Origin: Obelidium mucronatum
Lineage: Eukaryota; Chytridiomycota; Chytridiomycetes; Chytridiales; Chytriomycetaceae
DNA length: 64,000 nt
Direction of reading: 5' to 3'
Assembly (NCBI GenBank): GCA_025765595.1
Contig: JAIVFH010000050.1
Span: 184,934-248,933, forward strand
Shown here: in pieces, positions 54,977 through 64,000 of the stretch
Numbering within the stretch: the stretch's first letter is position 1
Layout of the letters: each line of letters starts with the position of its first letter
Made by a program: the position numbers and the translations under genes
Notes under the pieces: model-generated
What the model was told of the DNA's origin: nothing
The model's input: only the letters and a program-made list of their open reading frames with translations
The model's database searches: none

Positions 54977-57900
54977 TTAAAATAAGGCAAGAATGGACAA
55001 GGCCTGACAGACGAAAACTGAAACCACACACAGACTCATCGCACTCGATCCAATTAAGAACTTTGGTTTTGCTGCTCCTACTGTTGGGTGTGCCGTCGGA
55101 GAGTGAGACCCAGTAACAGTCGTGGCAACCACCTCAATACCTGACTTGAGTTTTGCCACATCATCATCTGCAGCAGAAGCTGTTGGTCGTATTTCATGAG
55201 ACTCGATACCGATGGCGAAAAATCCGCCAGACCCAACATTAACCATCGCGCCAAGACTTGCTGCTTTCTCGCCAGTGCCTGTCATTATCAAAACACCATC
55301 CGCACCCAGCGAGATTCCCTCTGGAGCCTTCACCACAAGCGTTCCTGTTGAAGGAACGAAACTTTTGTCCCCCACACGCACCGTTGCTACTGCCGCTGAG
55401 GATTGAGACATGTCGCCGCCAATCATGAGTATCGATTTGATTTCCCCATTTACTCCGATTGATTGAATTAGTATATCGGGTCGCTTTTGAATAGCGGCCG
55501 GTGGTGGCGCCGGTAAATTCGACTCTACTGGAGTAGTTGATGTTGTTGTTGTTGCAGTTGTTGTGAGCGGTGTTGTTGTCGTTGTTGCAGTTGTTGTTGT
55601 TCGAGTTGTGTATCCTGTCAAAGTTGTGGTGGTCGGGTTTGAAGTACTTGAAGATGTACTTTCAGTAGTGGAAAGGCTTGGTGACTGACTACTAGTGAAA
55701 GACGTAGAAGGGATCGATGAAACGGTTGTCTTTGAGAATGATGTGTTTGACGTTGTGCTGGTTGAGCTTGTACTTGTTTTGCTTGTCGATTGAGTTCAGT
55801 TGTGGTTGTTGTCGAAATCATTGAAGTGGTGGTCGGGCTTGGTTGAGGTTGAGGCTGTGGCTGTGGCTGTGGCTGTGGTACGGGTCCAGGCGGAGGAGGC
55901 ACAACTCGTGGCTTCAAACTGAACGTAATCGTAACAATTCCGTCTGATAACGCGTCTCTTCTGGTAATCCCAGAAATCCAATTATACAAGGTTGCGTTTG
56001 TCCATTCATTGCGCCGCGTGAGAGCACTATACTTGAGTGTAATCGTGGCATTGTACACTGTTTCTGACGCGGGAAGAGCGATTCCAACTGTAATTTTTGG
56101 AGAACCGACGCAAAGTTGACCGGATGCGGGGGGTTGCAGATCCGAGAATTTCTTGACGCCTTGGAAAACAGGTGTGGTTGGTAGATTGAACGCGTAGTCT
56201 TGTTGGGTTCCGGACGCTCCTACTGGTGTACCCCAGCAAGTTGCTTTATCCAAAAGGATTGTGGTGATTCCATCACTTAAATGGATACTGTCGATTGCCA
56301 GAGATTGTCCGTTTTTGGTGAAGGCGTCAGAAGAAATCTTGACATTCATGGGATCGCCTATACGGACGTCAGTGGCATTGGCTATGCTGATTGTTGCAAC
56401 TGGTGGAGGAAAGCATTTCCCGCTTGTTTGAGATGGAGTGATGGCGCAGAGGTTGGTTGACCCGCAGAAACACTTTGTAGGATCAACGCACACAAGATTA
56501 CCACAGAGCGGTGCTGGAAGCTGCAGATGTACTTTCGCAATGATATCCTGGAGGGGCTGTTCCTGATTGACAAGTTAAACACACTCCACTGGTAGCACTA
56601 GCAGAGCATTGACCAGATGTGCAGTAGCATGTGGCGGGATCCAAGCATGCGGCGGCGCCGCAAAGAGGAACAATTTGATTGGCGATGCAAATTCTCCCTG
56701 CCTCGACGTAAGTGAATGCGGATCCGGATCCACAGAGACAATCAGATGTTATAAGTGCAGTGCAACGCCTTGGGCAAGACGCGGGAAGCAAGTCAACCTA
56801 ACCCCGATAGTTAGTGTTAAAATCTTTTGAGAAATTGTATCTTGAACTATCAACATACCAACGAGTACGCGACCACATGGGGCTGTACACATGAAGCCGT
56901 TTTCTTGCTAACAACACAGGATAGATATGCTGCCAAATCCAAGTTGACACAGAAAGTCGTCATTTCCTGGGTAATTGCGGAAAGCCCAGCGAGAGATAAA
57001 GAGCTATACCCTGGAATCAATTCAACGCATTTCCGCTGAGGAAAGAGACATTCCTTATCAAGAGGGAGAACCTTGTCGTTAACAAGAGATATGATTTTCA
57101 AGCCGTAATCGAGCCCCTTTCGAACCGCGCTTGATTGGGGAACAACTAATGTATCAATACCAAGATACTCGTTGCAGATCTGGTTGATTGAATAACCCTT
57201 GGGGAAAAAACCGCAAGTTGAATTTGCAGGAAGTAAAGAAATTAACATTTTGGTAACTTACAAAAGCCCCAACTGCGATAATTTCCTGGTCTGTCGTACA
57301 AGCCGAGCAAGACCATGTTGTTATATCCCAGGATGAACAAATTGTATCGAAATTCGATAGCGAAGTAGAACTGAATCCTGACCATCCAGGGCGATTGGCT
57401 AAACAGCCTTGTGCGCAGGACGGAAGTGCGGAATATGATGTCAAAGCAGCCAATTGGGGGCAAACAGGAGTGTTTCCATTATAAGGCGTAAATGATCCAC
57501 CGGCCGAAAAGCAGTTTGTACCACCAGACGACGCCCCAACCAACAAATTTTCTCCGTAATTTCTGGCGGTAAAAAAGATGGAAAATCACGCATCAAGAGA
57601 GAAAGCAGCAACAAAAAAAAAATAAAAAACTTAAATTATGTATAACTCACACGCTTGTCAGTTTTTGTAAACTCTGAAACGCCGTTGTTGGACCTGTAAA
57701 AGCATTTTCTTGCATCCCCAAGGTTACCAGGTTGCTGGCTCCAGCCAATTTTCCAATAGAACCAGTCAACCGATTTGATCCAATTAGCAAAGTCCGCAAA
57801 GTGGTCACGCCGACAAATGATGGTAATGGGCCATAGAGGTTAGCAGACAGCACAGACAGATAAGTTATACTTGATAATCCATTCAATGGCGGCAAGTGAG

Positions 57901-59606
57901 ATACAAAGCTATTCTGTTCGAGCTTTCTGTTTTTTTCCAATGGAAAACGGAGTCAAACGAAACTTTATGCAGAAGGCTCGCACTCAACAGGTATTGCAAT
58001 GCAGAAAAAGCCGATAGATCGGGAATGGGGCCAATCAATCCGCATCCCGTTAAATCAAGTAGAGTTAAACCAGCGGCAGCATTCACAGATGGAATAACTG
58101 ATTTAAAGGGGATATTGACCAGAAATAAGAATTGAAGTCTTGTGAGAGTCGAGAAGTAAGATTCCAGAGTTGGGCTGACACTCGTGAGGCGAATATTGGA
58201 GCCCCCCAATGCCCTAGCATATGAATTAACAGGTACGAAGTTGGTATGAAAAAAAAATGTGAACGAATAGATACAAGTATGTAAGGTCTGCATTCAAAGA
58301 GCTTGCTGCAGGAATATCGCCACTTGAAAAGGAATTAAAACTGAGATCTCTGGAGATAAAAAAAATCAGTAGTGGTGGGTACATAATTGAAAACAGGGCT
58401 AAATGATGTTTTTTTTCTCACAAATGTTTCAGACGGCTGAATACTTGCCCCGAAGAAGGGTGAGCCCGTGTAAATTTAACTCCTCGCAAAGACCTTGATG
58501 TAAAGTCATACAGTTATAATTCTGAATGATGGATGCACGTTCACAGAAACCACTAACAAATGCTCCAGCTTAATATATGTGTCGAAATTGGGGAATTGTG
58601 CATTTGTCCATGCCGGCAATGGTCTTCGTGGTGATCCAACTCCTGATGCACTGCAATAGTTAATTGAAAGATATTCCAGAGAAGTTGGCAGGTTTGGAAA
58701 AGTATTTCCAGTAATTAGAATGTAGTCCAGACCCAAATGAACGAGAACGGTGAAACCACTGAGAGCTGCAGTGGGGACGTTCACATAACTCCCCGTTGGC
58801 GTTGGAGGGCAACAAGAGGAGATGTCCCTGCAAAAAATACCGAGTTCAACAACAACAGCGTCAATAGGAGTCTAATGAAATTATATCTACTCCTCACAGA
58901 TATTGCATTCCTGGATTAAATTTGGAATTTGGAACTGGAAGTAAAGCACGAGACGACTGATCAAATACATTATTTCTCAAGTCACTTTGAGTATTTAGCA
59001 TTGAAATTCAGCGATCGTAAGGAAACCGACAAATAGATGACTTGATCAACACTCACATGTACACGAGTTGAGGAAGGGCGGCCGACGACAGGTCTGGCAC
59101 GGTTCCAGTTAAGGCATTAAACGACAGGTCCCTTATATCATATTCAGGTATGAACATTGCTTTTCGGTGGTAAAATAAACTCACAGCTTCGTAAGCGACG
59201 ATGGCAAGGCGATGTTGCCACTAACAGGATTGGTCAGCTTTGCGCCGCCACCAGGGTGGCCGCGAATCACCAGCGTCAGCAAGGAAGCAAATTTCGAAAC
59301 ATCGGGCATTGGCGTAGTTGGCGGGTGCGTCGCCGGGTCGAGCGCGAGCGATCTAGAGTTGAGTGAGTGAGTGCGTTGAGAACTTGAGTGAGACGAAAGA
59401 AAGAAAGCGACGCACATCGCCGAAACGCCGCCCGCGCCGCACGCGACGCTGCCGAGTCCGCGCACGGCCAGGCCGCAGCAGTCGCCCGCCGCGCCCGCGC
59501 CAAACAGCGCCGCGCTGCCCGCGAGCGTCGCGCAGTCGGACGAAAGGTCGGCGCGGGAAACGCGCGCGGCGGCGAGCGCAAGAAGCAGCAGCGGCAAAGT
59601 GCGCAT
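54977..59606 (-). CDS. secreted leucine-rich-repeat surface protein, family member 3
   Basis: Signal peptide MRTLPLLLLALAAARVSRA and Cys cap (SSDCATLAGS, GDCCGLAVR, SVACGAGG), then a phase-2 intron at GVSA/ISLALDP and LRR exons (FASLLTLVIRG, RLQFLFLVNIPF, LTLLDLTGCGL, TLLIGSNRLTGSI). Cys modules follow (PVCPQLAALT, LPSCAQGC, ASCPRRCTA, DCLCGSGS, TCYCTSGQC), the beta-rich module with DKATCWG, a Pro-Gln repeat (about 55850-55885), a Thr-rich stalk and a hydrophobic C-terminus (KPKFLIGSSAMSLCVVSVFV) close to that of member 1. Frame changes are needed near 56515 (one extra base) and 55787-55800 (one base short). Exon 1 is GC-rich. Terminates TAA. Confidence 0.72.
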
Positions 59607-59781
59607 CTAGTCGCGATTTTTATCGGGAAAATTTGTTGCAATCTCGGCGATTCGGTTACCACAAATTCACAAACTATTTCTAAACCAGTTCAAATTAAAA
59701 CTGAACTGAAGAGAAACGATTAAAATTAAATAAAGAAAGTGAGTTGTGTCTGTCGAGTTTCGAGACTGCTGAAAACAAAAC

Positions 59782-62700
59782 ATGCCAAAAAAGAAGCGCA
59801 GCAACAACTACCACAGCAAACGTGACGTCCAACCCGCCTCTGTACAGCAGCAACACCAGCTGCCTACTGAGAAGCAAGATACAATAGAAGCTGAATCTAA
59901 TGCCACGTCAGTGGGAGTTGTGTTGTCACCATCAGCAAACTACTCCGAGGCTGATGCTGAGACCTCTGGCGATGATGACCTTGACGATGGAAGACAATTC
60001 GCAAACGAAAATGAAAACGAAAGAGAACTGGAGGAAGAAGGTCTCTTCGAGCTCGAAGTTGATGCACCAAATATGTGTCTTCAACAACAACAGCAACAAC
60101 AGCGTCACCAGGAGCCAGAGTATACGCAGTCCACTCATGGCTTCACCACACAAGCCGAAAAAGACCCAAAGCCGCCTCGTGTTCGTGTCTACAAACCTAT
60201 TCGGCTGGAATCGGACCCGTCCACTCAGACCCAACTTCCAACACCCATTTCACTCACTCAGTTTTCATTCAATCCAACCTTGAATAATCAAAATGGCGCC
60301 TCAGACCCTAAAAAATCGTTTAATTTATCGCATTCTTCATCTATTCCGCATATTACAAACAACAAACGAAAGGCAAAGCCTCGACAGCTACAACATCAGC
60401 CGCCCTCGCTGATTTCGCAAATAGGCTCCTATGTAAAGGGTATGATATTTTGTTCGAAAAGCATCTCTTGACGTTGCGTTTCTAACATTCAGAAGCAGGT
60501 TCTCTCACTCAAAGTCATACCACACAAAATGCCTCTCCCAGCTCGCATGACTCCTTGGATCACATTTTATGCGCGAAATTTTCTCAAATTTCGGAGTAAG
60601 CTTTTTTGTTTTGTTTTTGTTTCTACAATGGAAACCCGTCTGAAATGTTGATTAGTGACCTCGCTCTTCTGATTGGATATGAGAATGGGTTCCAGATTTG
60701 GTCGATATCTTCAAGCAATGGCATCGATGTAACACAAATCGCCTCTATTAAGTCGGGACTCGGTCGAATCGTTGATTTGGATGTAATTCCCTATAACACT
60801 TCCGCCACACAGCAGCAAGAATACTCCAATCAACCGCACCTTCAAAACTTGCCACTTGTTGTTTTAGGGTTAGTAGCTCATTCAATGCTTGTGTTGTTTT
60901 TTTTGAAGAGTTTGTTAAAAACCTGTTTTTTTTTTTGTAGTGAGAACAACACAGACCCTGTGTCCGCCGATTTCATCAACAGCAATGCCAAGTTATATTC
61001 CCTAAAGACGCATTCAAATATAGCAGTCTGGTCGTTTTCAGATGAAATTGTGTCTGTCAAGTCAAGTGAACGGCTGATTGTCATTGTATGTTTTGGACGC
61101 GTGATGTCCTTTTTTTTTTTTTTGGAATAGGAAACTCAAAGATTCATCATCCCAAATATAAACCAACACAGGCTCTCTCAAACTACACACTTCAAGTCTA
61201 TTCTGCCATCACGCTTTTGCATATTGCCGCCATCAAGGATGCTCATCCCGTGTATGCAGTGGGCGCACGGCTTTTAGCATATGCATCAACGACTCGCGCC
61301 CCAAAACAGTCGAAACTTGGTGACGGAGATATAAGTGGAGACGAGTATGATGAATACGGGAGATTGGTTGGTGCAAGCACATTCACGGTCCAAGAAAAGG
61401 CAATGGAAGGGTTGAAAAAAACGACAAAAAAAGTAGTCAAGGAAGTGATTGTCGGTGCTGGGTACTTGGGAAACGTGGGATACACAGCCATGACAAACTA
61501 CTTGAATGGGACAACGCCAACTCCGTCTGCCGCGACTGCGGCTACTTCAAATGCACCCGCTGCTCAAGCACCCATACAACAACCAAATCCTGAAAAATTG
61601 GCGGAAGGAACGATCGCGATCCTCGATTTCCCACCCAACCTCCATTTTCAATCACCATCCACAACCACCACCACAGACCCACTGGAACCCACACTCATCT
61701 CCCACTGGAAACCCCACACAAACAAACTATCAAACCTGACCTTCAACACTCCGCAAACCCTCCTCTTCTCATCCAGCACATCTGGAAACACGTTTTTCAT
61801 TTTTGGCATGATCCGCGCGTCACCCGGGTTAACTGAACAAACAACCAATGGAAAACACACGGCGTCGCCGTCATCATCGAGGTCTCTGATTCATCAACAG
61901 TGCTTGTACAAACTTGAACGTGGATACACGCCGGCTACGATTGAAAGCGTCGCGTTTAGTGAAAATGGGAAGTGGTGTGCGGTGAGTACGGCGAGAGGGA
62001 CGAGTCACTTGTATCCGTTGCCGCCTTTGTCGAGATCTGAGAGTTTAGGTGGGATTTCATCGTCTGGGTCGGCTGCAGCAGCAGCAGCGGCGGCGGCGGT
62101 GGAGATTGGGGTGTTGAATGGGTGGACGGAAACTAAATCTGGACCAGTTGATGTGTTTAACGCGGCGTTGAAGGGGCTTGCTGGGACTTCAAGCAGTGGT
62201 GGTAGCGGCTGTTTTGAATTGTATCCATGTGCAAGGGTGAAGCAGAGTGTTCCTTTTGGGGAGGTGCATTCGGAAGAGGTGGCAAATGAAGCTTCATTGC
62301 AGCAGCATGAGCAGAACCATCGACTCCAACGAAAATCTCGAGCATCTCTGAGTGTTGGGTTTTTGTTTGATTGTGTCGGAAATCCCGTGTATGGGAGCGG
62401 TAGTGGTGGAGGTGCTGGTAAAAAGGGAACGGAGGAGCTGGAGTTTCTGTAAGTCCGTCCTTGACTGGATTTCTAGGCGGGAATGGAGGAGGAGGTGGAG
62501 GGGAAGACCAAGTCCGGTTGTTTCGACAGAGGGTTTTCAGTTTCCATCCGAATGGGTTCTTGACACTACATTATCTGGATATCCATGCTGGAGTGAATAC
62601 AGGCGGAGCTTATAGTGCTAGTGCTGGTGTGGGCATGAGTGTTGGTTCTTTGGGGTCAGCATTCGGGGTCTCTTCGGCATTTCGCCGAGGAATCGGTTCA

Positions 62701-63508
62701 ACAGCTCGAGTGTGAGTCCTATGGCTTCTGGGGCTGGAGTTCCATCTGGAAGGGCTCGTGCAAGTGTAAAAGATGTGCTTGCAGTGGGATGTGAAGCGGT
62801 TTAAGGGACTGGGCTGAAGCCAAGATTGAGTTGGAGGTGATTTTCTTTGTCGTTTCGGGTGATGATTTTTTTAATGAGCATTGAATAATTATTACCTCCA
62901 ACTTAGCCCGCGAAAGAATCTCCATCGCCGTGGAAATCTGGGTTTGTTTTAATTTTTTTTTTTTTTTTGCAAGATTCTTTTCGACTCAACTTTTTTTGAT
63001 TTCAAGTCAATGGGCATCACAAATCGAAACTACAACGTACAATACCGTGCTGTTCGGTGCACCTATTTGGATGGATATGACCTTCAAAATGCATCTGTAC
63101 TCAAATGATAACAACGAGACTGTGGGCCTGCAAAACGAGATGAACAATCAAGTTACGCCGGATCTCTCAGACTTGCCCTTATTCAGAAAGCTGGAGACTA
63201 GTCGAGAAGTCGGCGGGTGCGTGTGATATATATATTTTTGTGGGTTTCTTGTTGGTGTTTTGTTTCTGATTTCGACTTTACCTAACAGAGTTGACTCCTT
63301 GAATGTACCAACTATGGCAGACAGCTGTATCGCGCCGGCCATAACCTCCGCTATGGCTGATGAGTTGGGTGGATTTCGCGTTTGGCAGCGAGATGATGTA
63401 TCGTTTGAAGATGCATTGGTGGTGGAAGAGGATGAAGGGAATGATGAAAGCGGACAGATTGGATACTTTGATAAGATATCGAATCAGTATAGGAAAGGGC
63501 GGAAGTGA
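59782..63508 (+). CDS. BCAS3: BCAS3-like WD-repeat protein
   Basis: Multi-exon. The N-terminal 220 residues are acidic and Gln-rich. WD-type beta-propeller strands: LALLIGYENGFQIWSI, LPLVVLG, LYSLKTHSNIAVWSF, LLHIAAIKDAHPVYAVGARLLAYAS. The diagnostic BCAS3 block YKLERGYTPATIESVAFSENGKWCAVSTARGTSHLYPL is followed by a BCAS3-type HPNGFLTLHYL. The C-terminus has LSDLPLFRKLE and GFRVWQRDDVSFEDALVV. In animals BCAS3 binds PI3P with PHAF1 at phagophores and affects migration. A break near 62452-62510 (Gly-rich GGA repeat) is unresolved: a GTAAGT donor and a TTTCTAG acceptor lie 28 nt apart but in the wrong phase. Confidence 0.82.
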
Positions 63509-63694
63509 ATTTTATAACTTGATGATGATGATTGTTATTATTTGATGACCACGCAGGAGATTCGTTTGTACTTTTTTTTTAAAATTGATGATACTGAAAT
63601 GGAGTTATTTATTCTCACTTGGGGGAAGAAAATTATGCGCAAAAAAAGAAGGTGAAAAAGAGTCCAATAAATTAAACCAACTGAAAGATATTTT

Positions 63695-64000
63695 TTAGTT
63701 GAAGCTAGAACCGCGGGTGAGTAAAGCATAGAGACATCCGGCAGAAAACACCGGCAACTGGGAGAGTAAGCAACCAGGAGAACAGAGTCCAAGAAACCAT
63801 CTTCCAGTTAATAGCCTTGGCAGTACCGTTCATAAGACCGACACCAATGGTAGCACCGACGATACATTGAGTAGTAGAGACAGGGAGAGCCAAGAAGGAA
63901 GCAGTGATGACAGAAAGAGCGGCACCGAGTTTCCATAGCGAATCCACGGGATGGGGAGTGGTAGGTCAAGTTGTTACCCAAGTTGATCATGATTCTCCAT
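63695..64000 (-). CDS. PHO89: PHO89/PiT-type Na+/phosphate symporter (3' end)
   Basis: C-terminal fragment running off the window: LGNNLTYHSPSRGFAME, LGAALSVITASFLALPVSTTQCIVGA, TIGVGLMNGTAKAINW and the final helix TLFSWLLTLPVAGVFAG with YALLTRGSSFN then TAA. GFAMELGAAL and PVSTTQCIVGA are signature PiT repeats. Two one-base extra calls must be removed, at the AAA (minus-strand sense) at 63930-63932 and the TTTT at about 63745-63748. It imports phosphate with sodium at the plasma membrane. Confidence 0.85.

Noticed and set aside
59363..59723. Arg-rich plus-strand frames over the first exon of LRR member 3
   Set aside because: They arise from the GC-rich exon on the opposite strand.
1..64000. 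CRISPR arrays, insertion sequences, prophage or operon-type signals
   Set aside because: Intron-bearing eukaryotic genes throughout; no regular spaced repeats, transposase or integrase seen.

Overview
The window is a gene-dense eukaryotic nuclear segment with many short GT-AG introns (about 45-75 nt), short intergenic gaps and genes on both strands. The gene content points to a zoosporic fungus, most likely a chytrid. On the fungal side there are a secreted GH20 hexosaminidase, a PHO89-type phosphate transporter, a TRF4 poly(A) polymerase and a Hos4/ANKRD11-like ankyrin protein. On the flagellate side there is a PPP1R42-like leucine-rich protein of the centrosome/cilium, next to BCAS3 and an AZUL-type UBE3A ligase. 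The species assignment is inference; the sequence carries no direct taxonomic marker that I can read.

Layout. 0-16 kb is mostly housekeeping: an alpha/beta hydrolase (cut by the window edge), a DUF885 protein, a small unknown gene, TRF4-like poly(A) polymerase, DUS1 dihydrouridine synthase, a multi-pass membrane protein, mitochondrial uL6, a long ankyrin protein and a jacalin-like lectin. 16-22 kb is a membrane and signalling block: a cytochrome b561 protein, then a tandem pair of paralogous receptors, each with one large extracellular domain between two membrane helices and no output domain. 22-34 kb holds an RNase H-like gene with two in-frame TAG codons, TFIIE-alpha, a dsRNA-binding-type gene with a broken frame, a GlpA-like FAD oxidoreductase with a [2Fe-2S] domain, a GH20 hexosaminidase with strongly biased codons, an unknown gene and TRM2-type tRNA methyltransferase. 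34-60 kb is dominated by three members of one family of secreted leucine-rich-repeat proteins (at 34, 44 and 55-59 kb). Between them lie a tandem pair of MYND-family genes, a coiled-coil protein, a UBE3A-like HECT ligase, an arrestin-fold protein, a Q-rich protein, PPP1R42-like and an ERGIC-53/VIP36-type cargo lectin. 60-64 kb carries BCAS3 and the 3' end of a PHO89-type transporter.

The most distinctive content is the secreted LRR family. It has a signal peptide, a Cys cap, one LRR per exon with every checked intron in phase 2, a Cys-rich module, a beta-rich module, a Ser/Thr stalk and, in two of three copies, a C-terminal hydrophobic anchor. The tandem receptor pair without an output domain is the second.

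Caution on frames: many genes that are clearly homologous to conserved families need one-base corrections, nearly all extra bases in short homopolymers. I read most of these as base-call or assembly errors. A gene described here as frame-broken is therefore not necessarily a pseudogene.
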